From assembly GCA_031418215.1 (NCBI GenBank), contig JANOXC010000060.1:1-25359 (forward strand): a DNA stretch of 25,359 bases. The letters run 5' to 3'. Both the position numbers and the translations under genes were made by a program. The stretch is from JANOXC01 sp031418215. GTDB taxonomy: Bacteria; Bacteroidota; Bacteroidia; AKYH767-A; OLB10. This document shows positions 1 to 6,530 of this stretch, in pieces. The notes below the pieces were generated by a model that was not told the origin of the DNA, made no database searches, and was given only the letters and a program-made list of their open reading frames with translations. How positions within the stretch are numbered: position 1 is the first letter of the stretch; every line of letters starts with the position of its first letter.

Positions 1-516
1 GAAGAAAATCTCCAGGCACGTATTCGCGGAACACTATTAATGGCATTGAGCAATAAGTTTAAATATATATTGCTCAACACTTCCAACAAAAGTGAACTGG
101 CTGTTGGTTATGGTACTTTATATGGTGATATGTGTGGCGGATTATCTGTTATTGGCGATTTGTATAAAACGGATATTTATGAATTAGCACAATATATAAA
201 TCGCAACGAAGAAGTAATTCCCGAAAACATTATTACCAAACCTCCTTCAGCGGAATTACGTCCCGGCCAGAAAGACAGTGATTCATTGCCACCATATGAT
301 ATATTGGATGAAATACTTTTTCAATATATTGAATTGGCGAAAGGTCCTGATGAAATTATTTCACAAGGGCATGATGAATTATTGGTTCTAAGAATTTTAA
401 GGATGGTGAATAATAATGAATTCAAAAGACACCAGGCACCACCTATTTTACGTGTTTCGTTAAAAGCTTTTGGCCGTGGCAGAAGAATGCCGCTTGTTGC
501 AAAATACCTGGGTTGA
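1..516 (+). CDS. nadE: NAD+ synthase, glutamine-dependent (C-terminal part; 5' truncated by window)
   Basis: The frame is open from the first base and gives 171 residues before the TGA at 514-516. NadE makes NAD from deamido-NAD, ATP and an ammonia source in the cytoplasm. The segment NTSNKSELAVGYGTLYGDM, followed by GGLSVIGDLYKTDIYELA, is the ATP/deamido-NAD binding signature of the synthetase domain. The ending with KPPSAELRPGQKDSD and HQAPPILRVSLKAFGRGRR is typical of the long, two-domain enzyme that carries an N-terminal amidase; that domain would lie upstream and is not visible. The internal ATG at 40 is not the start. A stem-loop followed by a T-run lies just downstream. Confidence 0.93.
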   Translation, partial: EENLQARIRGTLLMALSNKFKYILLNTSNKSELAVGYGTLYGDMCGGLSVIGDLYKTDIYELAQYINRNEEVIPENIITKPPSAELRPGQKDSDSLPPYDILDEILFQYIELAKGPDEIISQGHDELLVLRILRMVNNNEFKRHQAPPILRVSLKAFGRGRRMPLVAKYLG

Positions 517-523
517 TTTAAAC

Positions 524-567
524 TTAATAGCCCAAAAATTAATTCCCGGGCTAATTAATGTTTTTTT
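524..567 (+). terminator. Probable intrinsic terminator of nadE
   Basis: TTAATAGCCC (524-533) pairs with GGGCTAATTAA (548-558) with one bulged base. Seven T follow at 561-567. The structure starts 8 nt after the nadE stop and faces the convergent lipoprotein gene. Confidence 0.55.
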
Positions 568-577
568 ATAAAAAAAG

Positions 578-612
578 ATCTCCGAACTCCGAACTAATTA
601 CTAATGACTAAT
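578..612 (-). repeat. Heptamer tract anchored on the lipoprotein stop codon
   Basis: Read on the minus strand, five consecutive 7-mers run without interruption from 612 down to 578. The first three are ATTAGT plus a variable base (606-612, 599-605, 592-598). The last two begin CGGAG (585-591, 578-584). The first unit contains the TAG stop of the lipoprotein gene (608-610). The tract therefore joins two different heptamer families in a single phase. Confidence 0.7.
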
Positions 613-958
613 CCAACACAATCGTCTTCCGCACTGTCTCATTCTGCTCAAGCCTGATGTACTCGTCATTTTTTGTGATTGAATCTTTCGTGATTTCACA
701 GTTTAAAACTGCTTCCAGTTCAAATGAAAAAAATGCTTCACCTGTCGAGCTGGTAGTCTGCTCCTGGAAAATATCTGCCCGGATTCCCGTTGTAGGGTTT
801 ACAACGCTATCTTGCCTTAAAACAACTCTTGCCCCGGAAACATTATTACCTTGAACGTCTTTTACAGTAACCACGGCATCAGCAGGTTTAGTCTTTTTAC
901 AAGCCGTACCAAAAGCGATGACAAGTACTAATAGGAAGTAGGGAGCTAATTTTTTCAT
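608..958 (-). CDS. Small secreted lipoprotein with an Ig-like/regulatory-like beta domain
   Basis: The product is 116 residues and starts MKKLAPYFLLVLVIAFGTAC. This is a short basic N-terminus, a hydrophobic core and a lipobox-like Cys at residue 20 followed by KK, so export and lipidation are expected. The lipobox lacks the usual Leu, which is tolerated in Bacteroidota. The mature part begins with VTVKDVQGNNVSGARVVL and later has TSSTGEAFFSFE, a pattern of carboxypeptidase-regulatory-like or other Ig-like beta-sandwich domains. The specific function is unknown. The frame stays open upstream to 1123, but that extension would put 55 non-signal residues before a clear signal peptide and would overlap the divergent cyclophilin gene, so 958 is the chosen start. 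The next gene is divergent. Confidence 0.78.
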   Translation of the reverse strand: MKKLAPYFLLVLVIAFGTACKKTKPADAVVTVKDVQGNNVSGARVVLRQDSVVNPTTGIRADIFQEQTTSSTGEAFFSFELEAVLNCEITKDSITKNDEYIRLEQNETVRKTIVLD

Positions 959-1039
959 TCTTTTTACCAATGTTAAGATGATGTTTTTACGACAATTTTT
1001 ACAATTTGTTCGATTTTGGCTATTATTGCAATTGCATCC

Positions 1040-1047
1040 CAAAAGTA
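1040..1047 (-). promoter_or_regulatory. Candidate -7 element for the lipoprotein gene
   Basis: The minus strand reads TACTTTTG, an exact match to the Bacteroidota -7 consensus TAnnTTTG. It would give a leader of about 80 nt. No TTTG sits at the expected -33 distance (the nearest is 12 nt upstream), so support is partial. It lies downstream of the longer alternative start at 1123, which favours the 958 start. Confidence 0.35.
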
Positions 1048-1076
1048 AACTTCCTTTAACAAATAGGACCCTTAAC

Positions 1077-1787
1077 ATGAAAAAAAACCACACTTTCAAG
1101 ACAATTGCAGGTAAAATGTTCATCCTGATGATGATGATAAGCTTAACGCTATCTGCTCAAACTAAAAAAGCTCCTTCCGGAGTTAAAAAAGATGCTATTG
1201 TCAGCAACGAAAAAATGGTAGTTATTACCACTGATTTCGGGGTGATTAAAATTAAACTATACAATGAAACCCCTCAACACCGTGACAACTTTATTAAGTT
1301 GGCTAAAGAAGGCTTTTTTGACAGCACTTTGTTTCACCGTGTCATCCCACAGTTTATGATTCAAGGCGGTGATCCTCAATCAAAAAATGCTGCGCCCGGA
1401 CAAATGTTAGGAAGTGGCGATGTGGGCTACAAAATTCCTGCTGAATTTGTTGATGCCCTTTATCACAAACGTGGTGCATTAGCAGCTGCCCGCGATAACA
1501 ACCCTGAGATGGCATCCAGCGGCTGCCAGTTTTATATTGTTCAAGGCAAAACTTCAACTGAAGAAGAGCTGAACGGTATGGAGCAACGATCAGGTAAAAA
1601 ATATACAGCAGAGCAAAGAAAAACTTATACGACTATGGGTGGAACACCTTTTCTAGATCATAATTACACCGTTTTTGGCGAAGTGGTGCAGGGAATGGAT
1701 GTCGTAGATAAGATTGAAAGTACGCCAACCGGTCCTGGTGACCGCCCTCAGAAAGATGTTCGCATGTTTATTAAAGTGATAGAATAA
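1077..1787 (+). CDS. Secreted cyclophilin-type peptidyl-prolyl cis-trans isomerase
   Basis: The product is 236 residues. Residues 1-27 form a signal peptide (basic start, a hydrophobic MFILMMMISLTL core, probable cleavage after LSA before QT), so the enzyme should act in the periplasm or at the envelope, catalysing proline isomerisation during folding. The cyclophilin core spans about 46-234. FHRVIPQFMIQGGD at 86-99 holds the catalytic Arg and Phe, and NPEMASSGCQFYIV at 142-155 is the second active-site strand. An insert of about 35 residues (156-192) precedes the FLDHNYTVFGEVVQGMDVV strand, as in many Bacteroidota homologues. The frame extends upstream to 978, but the ATG at 1077 directly precedes the signal peptide. 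pheS starts 9 nt after the stop, so co-transcription is likely. Confidence 0.92.
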   Translation: MKKNHTFKTIAGKMFILMMMISLTLSAQTKKAPSGVKKDAIVSNEKMVVITTDFGVIKIKLYNETPQHRDNFIKLAKEGFFDSTLFHRVIPQFMIQGGDPQSKNAAPGQMLGSGDVGYKIPAEFVDALYHKRGALAAARDNNPEMASSGCQFYIVQGKTSTEEELNGMEQRSGKKYTAEQRKTYTTMGGTPFLDHNYTVFGEVVQGMDVVDKIESTPTGPGDRPQKDVRMFIKVIE

Positions 1788-1796
1788 TTTTTTTTG

Positions 1797-2828
1797 ATGC
1801 AGGATAAAATTAAAGAATACCTTCAAGAAGTTGAACAGTTTTCACCGGCGGCAAAAGCGCAACTGGAAGATTTCAGGATTCGTTTTTTGAGTAAGAAGGG
1901 TGTGATGGCTGAACTTTTCAGTCATATGAAGGATATTGATCCTGCCTTGCGTAAAGACTTTGGCCAGCTCGTTAATGAACTGAAGGAAAAAGCGGAAGAG
2001 AAAGTCAATGCATTTAAAGATGCTTTTGAAAACTCCGGTGATGGCGCCAAAAAGGATATTGACTATAGCTTGCCGGGGGAGCAAATGGAATTAGGTTCTC
2101 AGCATCCCATCAACATTGTTCGCAATCGCATCAACCAGATTTTTCAGCGTATTGGCTTTAATGTAAGTTATGGCCCTGAGATTGAAGATGACTGGCATAA
2201 TTTCTCTGCTTTAAATTTTCCGCCCGATCATCCGGCCCGCGATATGCAGGATACTTTTTTCATCGAAAAACATGATGGGACAGGCGACATCGCTTTACGA
2301 ACACATACTTCTTCCGTTCAGGTTAGGGTGATGGAGTCGCAACCTCCGCCCATACGCACAATTTGTCCGGGACGGGTTTACCGGAATGAAGCGATTTCCG
2401 CGCGCGCCCACTGTTTCTTCCATCAGGTGGAAGGCTTGTACATTGATGAAGGTGTTTCATTTGCTGATTTAAAACAGACCTTATTGTATTTTGCCCGCGA
2501 AATGTTTGGAGAAGACACCCAAATTCGTTTACGCCCCTCCTATTTTCCATTTACTGAACCATCAGCCGAGATGGATATTTCCTGTACCATTTGTAAAGGC
2601 AAAGGATGCAATGTATGTAAGTACACAGGCTGGGTAGAGATCCTTGGTTGTGGCATGGTGGATCCGGCAGTGATGGATTTATGCAAAATCGATAGTAAAC
2701 GGTATTCAGGCTATGCTTTTGGAATGGGTATTGAAAGGATTACCATGTTGAAATACAGCATCAAGGACTTGCGACTTTTCTCGGAGAACGACTATCGTTT
2801 CCTGAAGCAGTTTTCCGGCGTCATTTAA
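1797..2828 (+). CDS. pheS: Phenylalanyl-tRNA synthetase alpha subunit
   Basis: The product is 343 residues, normal for bacterial PheS, the catalytic alpha subunit of the alpha2-beta2 enzyme that charges tRNA-Phe. The N-terminal 85 residues are helical and charged, forming the coiled-coil arm that contacts tRNA. Class II synthetase motifs follow: ALRTHTSSVQVRVM in motif 2, FTEPSAEMDIS, and AFGMGIERITMLKY as motif 3. The Cys-rich CTICKGKGCNVCK before TGWVEILGCGMV is usual for the family. The ATG at 1797 is preceded by an in-frame TTG at 1794; ATG is preferred. pheT is not adjacent, which is common in this phylum. The gene lies 9 nt after the cyclophilin gene and probably shares its transcript. 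Confidence 0.96.
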   Translation: MQDKIKEYLQEVEQFSPAAKAQLEDFRIRFLSKKGVMAELFSHMKDIDPALRKDFGQLVNELKEKAEEKVNAFKDAFENSGDGAKKDIDYSLPGEQMELGSQHPINIVRNRINQIFQRIGFNVSYGPEIEDDWHNFSALNFPPDHPARDMQDTFFIEKHDGTGDIALRTHTSSVQVRVMESQPPPIRTICPGRVYRNEAISARAHCFFHQVEGLYIDEGVSFADLKQTLLYFAREMFGEDTQIRLRPSYFPFTEPSAEMDISCTICKGKGCNVCKYTGWVEILGCGMVDPAVMDLCKIDSKRYSGYAFGMGIERITMLKYSIKDLRLFSENDYRFLKQFSGVI

Positions 2829-2888
2829 TTTTATCCCCTTAAATAGTTACGGATTGTTTGCAGATTAAGACGGTTGGTCTTATTGTAC

Positions 2889-2920
2889 TTGCTTTCATCT
2901 GTAACTACTGATTACATTTG
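2889..2920 (+). promoter_or_regulatory. Bacteroidota-type promoter of the phosphatase-superfamily gene
   Basis: TACATTTG (2913-2920) matches the -7 consensus exactly. TTG (2889-2891) lies 21 nt upstream as the -33 element. Transcription would begin near 2924, giving a leader of about 40 nt to the ATG at 2965. Confidence 0.6.
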
Positions 2921-2964
2921 CACGTTTATAAGCATTAATTGAAATCAATTTACTTTTGATCACC

Positions 2965-4386
2965 ATGAAAAAAGAAGCGAGCAAAATATTACTGTTTGAA
3001 TTGAATGAAGTGCCTTGGAAGGTGGCATTGGATTACTGCAAAAAATTCCCTGACAGCACTTTTGCCAAGATTGTTGCCAAGTCCTATAAATATGAAACTG
3101 TTTGTCCGGACACCGGCGAACTTTCTCCCTGGATTACCTGGCCAACTTTTCACCGTGGTGTGAACAATGAAAAACATCACATCTCCGACTTCAATCAGGA
3201 TCTTTCTGAAGCAAATAAAAAATACCCTTCTGTTTGGGAAATATTAAAACACAAAGGAATTTCAACAGGTGTGTTCGGTTCTTTTCATTCTACACCTCCG
3301 CCTGCTGATTATAAAGATTATTCTTTTTTCGTACCCGATGCCTTCTCTGCTGATTCACGCGCCTATCCGGAATATATAGAACCCTTTCAGAATTTCAATT
3401 TGGTAATGTCACGCGGAAGTTCACGAAATGTAAGTTCTAAGATTGACATGAAATCAGGATTGGGAATGGTGATGAAAATTCCTCAGCTGGGTTTGCGAAT
3501 GAGCACCTTCATGGAACTGGGGCGTCATTTGATTGATGAAAGAAAAAGACCATGGGTGAAAGCAAGAAGAAGAACTTACCAGGTTGTATTGGCATTCGAT
3601 GTATTCTTTAAACTCATTAGAAAAAAGAAACCTCAGTTTGTTACCTTCTTCAGCAATCACGTTGCTTCTGCCATGCATCGTTACTGGGCCGCTTCCTATC
3701 CAGAAGATTACAAGCAATACAATATTGAAAAAGACTGGGCTGATACTTACAAAGGAGAAATCAATTTCACAATGGGTGTTTTTGATAAGTTCCTTAAAGA
3801 AATGGTTTCTTTTATTGATGCCAACCCCGATTATAAACTCGTTATTGCCAGTAGCATGGGACAAGCATCCACCACTGCTGACTTAATCGATTCACAGGTG
3901 TATATAAAAGATGCCGATAAGTTTTTCAACCGAATTGGTATTCCTGCAACAGAGACAACTAAAGTTGCAAGTATGTTTCCTCAGTATAATATTAAGATCA
4001 ATGCCGTTAAAGTTGAAACATTGCGTAATGGTTTAAAAGATTTGCGTATCAACGGACAGCATGTTGAATTCCGAGAACAGGAAGGCGGTTTTTTTGCCAT
4101 CGATTTCGGACAGAAAAACATTAAAGAAGAATTTGCAACCTTGGGTGATGAAAAAATTTCTTTTGAAGAGTTAGGTTTGGAAAACATGATGATTGAAGAC
4201 AAATCAGGCTCCACCGCTTATCATATTCCCGAAGGCATTATGGTTATTTATGATCCAAAAGATCTAACTGCAAAAGAAGGAATTACTAAAATTCCATCAA
4301 CAGCAGTTGCTCCTGCATTGCTTTATAATTTCGGTTTAGATATTCCGGAGTATATGAGTTTTCAACCGATTAAAGGGTTGGCCTGA
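2965..4386 (+). CDS. Alkaline phosphatase superfamily (nucleotide pyrophosphatase/phosphodiesterase-like) protein with altered metal site
   Basis: The product is 473 residues with no signal peptide or TM segment. The fold is suggested by motifs in the order of type I phosphodiesterases. ILLFELNEVP (8-17) stands where a metal-binding Asp strand is usual. SPWITWPTFHRG (54-65) carries the likely nucleophile T61. FFSNHVASAMHRYW (228-241) stands in the central metal region. YHIPEGIMVIYD (419-430) resembles the conserved GTHRPxGI metal-histidine motif. The usual SDHG is replaced by ASSMGQ (295-300), and the first Asp by Glu, so one metal site looks changed or lost. The substrate is unknown; related proteins occur in polysaccharide or lipid head-group metabolism. 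The ATG at 2965 is preferred over the in-frame TTG at 2956. It has its own promoter, is followed by an octamer tract and a strong terminator, and stands alone. Confidence 0.7.
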   Translation: MKKEASKILLFELNEVPWKVALDYCKKFPDSTFAKIVAKSYKYETVCPDTGELSPWITWPTFHRGVNNEKHHISDFNQDLSEANKKYPSVWEILKHKGISTGVFGSFHSTPPPADYKDYSFFVPDAFSADSRAYPEYIEPFQNFNLVMSRGSSRNVSSKIDMKSGLGMVMKIPQLGLRMSTFMELGRHLIDERKRPWVKARRRTYQVVLAFDVFFKLIRKKKPQFVTFFSNHVASAMHRYWAASYPEDYKQYNIEKDWADTYKGEINFTMGVFDKFLKEMVSFIDANPDYKLVIASSMGQASTTADLIDSQVYIKDADKFFNRIGIPATETTKVASMFPQYNIKINAVKVETLRNGLKDLRINGQHVEFREQEGGFFAIDFGQKNIKEEFATLGDEKISFEELGLENMMIEDKSGSTAYHIPEGIMVIYDPKDLTAKEGITKIPSTAVAPALLYNFGLDIPEYMSFQPIKGLA

Positions 4387-4388
4387 TT

Positions 4389-4436
4389 AATTAGCCAATG
4401 TGCGAATTAGCTGATTACCCAATTAGCTAAACACAA
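4389..4436 (+). repeat. Octamer tract directly after the stop codon
   Basis: AATTAGC recurs at 4389, 4405 and 4421, exactly 16 bp apart. The intervening units (AATGTGCG at 4397, GATTACCC at 4413) are diverged 8-mers in the same phase. The tract begins 3 nt after the TGA. The 14-mer AATTAGCCAATGTG (4389-4402) occurs again, inverted, in the tract after pyrG (16034-16047). Confidence 0.7.
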
Positions 4437-4443
4437 ATAGTTT

Positions 4444-4480
4444 AAAGAGGATGATTGCTTTAAAAACAATCATCCTCTTT
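4444..4480. terminator. Strong stem-loop terminator between convergent genes
   Basis: AAAGAGGATGATTG (4444-4457) pairs perfectly over 14 bp with CAATCATCCTCTTT (4467-4480) around a 9-nt loop. The A and T ends of the stem let it work in either direction, which fits the convergent genes on both sides. It is the strongest hairpin noticed in the window. Confidence 0.75.
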
Positions 4481-4556
4481 GTAAATTTATAAGGTGCTAG
4501 TTATTCTTTTGCCTAAATATAATTTTAACGAACCGATTGTATTTCTAATAACACAC

Positions 4557-4676
4557 TTTGTCATCCTGAGCCGTGCGAAGGATCTCATGCTCTTATGGTA
4601 TTGATGATCTAACTTGCCATTGATCAAACATTCTTATAGCATGATCAAGAGATGCTTCGTTCCTCAGCATGACAAA
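4557..4676. repeat. Interspersed inverted-repeat element (TTTGTCATCCTGAG type)
   Basis: The left arm starts TTTGTCATCCTGAG (4557-4570) and continues GCGAAGGATCTCATGC to 4590. The right arm (4639-4676) is its imperfect complement and ends with CTGAGG-type sequence and GACAAA. About 48 bp separate the arms and no ORF is inside. The arm sequence is familiar from scattered intergenic copies in Bacteroidota and some other phyla (recalled, not searched). It looks like a non-autonomous MITE-like or REP-like element. It may also fold as RNA downstream of the T9SS gene. Confidence 0.65.
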
Positions 4677-4707
4677 ATGAAGAATTTTTACAGGATTAGC
4701 AAGCACC

Positions 4708-4735
4708 CCAATTCTGCATTCTTAATTCTGCATTC
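4708..4735 (-). repeat. Heptamer tract (GAATGCA family) after the T9SS gene
   Basis: Four contiguous 7-mers on the minus strand start 2 nt after the TGA at 4738-4740. GAATGCA at 4729-4735 and 4715-4721 alternates with GAATTAA (4722-4728) and GAATTGG (4708-4714). The same family follows rodA at 6496-6530. Confidence 0.7.
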
Positions 4736-4737
4736 AT

Positions 4738-6252
4738 TCACTGCTTCACAAACTTCCTCACCAATCTCTCCCGCTCCGTTACCAAACTAACAATATACAT
4801 CCCATCAGCAAAGCCTTGCATATTAAAATCTTTGGAGTAATATTCAGAAGTAAGATTTCCTGACTCTTTATATATACTATTTCCTAAAATATCTATAACC
4901 TGCATTTCATATTTCCTCCCTGACAATCCTTTGGCATTAATAAATGCCGTTTGCCAGGTTGAATGAGAAAACACAAACATTTCTTTATTCAAAATTCCTT
5001 GTTCGTTATTCGATATTTCAACTGTTAAAGTATCACAGACACTTCCTGCCAATGGGCCTAAATCGTAATTGGGATTGTTTGGTAAACCATAATAAGTTCT
5101 TTTTCCACCAAGATAAAAACTATAAGGCTGATAATTGCATGCAGCCCCTAAGCTATCAGGAGAATTAATAACACTAAGGTTCATGTTAATACTATTGTAA
5201 ACACTATCAGGATAAGGGAAACAATAAGGTATAGCATTACACGAACAAGCTCTTGAAAAGTAAATCTTATTATCCGGGGTCAATCTTAAAGCCCCAGTTC
5301 CGATATATCCTTGATATGTATCAACCGTATCAATACTTGCAGGAATATTAGTTGCACCTAAATCCAACTGCAATAAGTACATAGTTGGAATACCAATAAA
5401 ATCATCTGTTGAAACATAAAATATATTTCCATTTGGAGAATACGACCCTTCCCAAAAAAGACGATTAAAGTTACTGCTTTGTTGAGGAAATATATTTCTA
5501 ATTAATGCAATATTTCCATCACACCTATTAAAACTAAATTCCGACATATACCCCCCAATGTTTATTAGCATAAATTTCTCATATGATGGATGCCAAATAA
5601 TTTTCTGGACATCGGCATCTCGTGCATCATTAAAATCTTGATATGAATAATCTATAAGACTATCCGCAGAAATTAAGCATTTAAAAAATCGATTATGAAA
5701 AGATGGATTGGCATCAGATAATTTATATATTAACCACCAATCTTTACCATTACCATGTTTAATTGAAGTAAGACAATCTGAGATTCTATTATTATTAAAT
5801 TGAATATTTTTTGAGATTACGACACCATGCCCACCATTAAGACTCATGTCTACAATTGAATAGAATAATCCTTCATTATTTGGAACATCTGCTCCACGGC
5901 TAAAAAGGAAATACTTATTGGAAAGTGTACTAAATGGAACAATTTGCAACTCGTTATACCAAGCGGCACCTACTATCGAATCACCATTTGGCATTAACAA
6001 ATTTTGGTTGGTCATTACTAAAGTTGACCAATCAGTTGTTGCATTTGTAAACGCATAAAACAAAAGATTTCCAGTGTAATCAGAAATAGATGCACAACTT
6101 CCTCTGCCATCCATACCCGACATAATTGGAACTGGGTTTGAAAGGTTGCTAAAATCAATCCCCGCACTATCGCCAAAAACCCAAACAGAATTTCGATTTT
6201 GAGCGAAGCACAATATCGGAAATAATAAAAGCATCCATAAAAATCTTTTCAT
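4738..6252 (-). CDS. Secreted protein with T9SS C-terminal sorting domain
   Basis: The product is 504 residues. Residues 1-17 (MKRFLWMLLLFPILCFA) form a Sec signal peptide. The body (about 20-400) opens with VWVFGDSAGIDFSN and then CASISDYTGNLLFYAFTN. This is the start of a repeat module, probably a beta-propeller, seen in many exported Bacteroidota proteins. The last 75 or so residues are a type A sorting domain: a beta-rich block with YEMQVIDILGNSIYKE, then ADGMYIVSLVTERERLVRKFV. Such proteins cross the outer membrane by the type IX system and are anchored or released; the role of the body is unknown, and no catalytic motif is evident. It has its own promoter. Inverted-repeat elements and GAATGCA heptamer tracts lie on both sides, so this single gene may be a movable or recently inserted unit. 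Confidence 0.85.
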   Translation of the reverse strand: MKRFLWMLLLFPILCFAQNRNSVWVFGDSAGIDFSNLSNPVPIMSGMDGRGSCASISDYTGNLLFYAFTNATTDWSTLVMTNQNLLMPNGDSIVGAAWYNELQIVPFSTLSNKYFLFSRGADVPNNEGLFYSIVDMSLNGGHGVVISKNIQFNNNRISDCLTSIKHGNGKDWWLIYKLSDANPSFHNRFFKCLISADSLIDYSYQDFNDARDADVQKIIWHPSYEKFMLINIGGYMSEFSFNRCDGNIALIRNIFPQQSSNFNRLFWEGSYSPNGNIFYVSTDDFIGIPTMYLLQLDLGATNIPASIDTVDTYQGYIGTGALRLTPDNKIYFSRACSCNAIPYCFPYPDSVYNSINMNLSVINSPDSLGAACNYQPYSFYLGGKRTYYGLPNNPNYDLGPLAGSVCDTLTVEISNNEQGILNKEMFVFSHSTWQTAFINAKGLSGRKYEMQVIDILGNSIYKESGNLTSEYYSKDFNMQGFADGMYIVSLVTERERLVRKFVKQ

Positions 6253-6275
6253 TTGCTTTTGAGGTGGTTATTAAT

Positions 6276-6305
6276 CAAATTTAGTAAAATAAATGCTCGC
6301 TCAAA
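6276..6305 (-). promoter_or_regulatory. Consensus Bacteroidota promoter of the T9SS gene
   Basis: On the minus strand TTTG (6302-6305) is followed after 18 nt by TAAATTTG (6276-6283). Both boxes match the TTTG/TAnnTTTG consensus exactly. The predicted start near 6272 gives a leader of about 20 nt. Confidence 0.7.
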
Positions 6306-6353
6306 CTTTGAGTGGACCCTTGCAACAGTTTGTTTCAAATATACACCTGTGGG

Positions 6354-6451
6354 TTACCGTGACTAGTTTCCTGCTGAATGACAATGATCTGTTGGTTACA
6401 CGAAACGACCGACTTGTCATTCAGGAGGAACCTTGTCACATAGTACGGTAA
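6354..6451. repeat. Second imperfect inverted-repeat element
   Basis: The left arm TTACCG...CTGAATGACAA (6354-6384) pairs with the right arm TTGTCATTCAGGAGGAAC...CGGTAA (6414-6451). The arms differ by a 7-nt bulge and a few mismatches, with a loop of about 29 nt. The TTGTCATTC core and GGAAC resemble the arms of the element at 4557-4676. No coding sequence is inside. It lies between rodA and the T9SS gene and may terminate the rod operon transcript. Confidence 0.55.
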
Positions 6452-6495
6452 TGATTGGTTAACCACAGAAAGTGATTCAAGGCAAAACTGTTTAA

Positions 6496-6530
6496 TCAAT
6501 TCTGCATTCTACATTCTGAATCCTGCATTC
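6496..6530 (-). repeat. Heptamer tract (GAATGCA family) immediately after rodA
   Basis: Five contiguous 7-mers begin at the base after the rodA TAG (6531-6533). GAATGCA is at 6524-6530 and 6503-6509. GGATTCA (6517-6523), GAATGTA (6510-6516) and GAATTGA (6496-6502) are variants in the same phase. Confidence 0.75.

Noticed and set aside
959..1123. N-terminal extension of the lipoprotein frame to 1123
   Set aside because: It would add 55 residues before a clear lipoprotein signal peptide and overlap the divergent cyclophilin start; the candidate -7 box also lies inside it.
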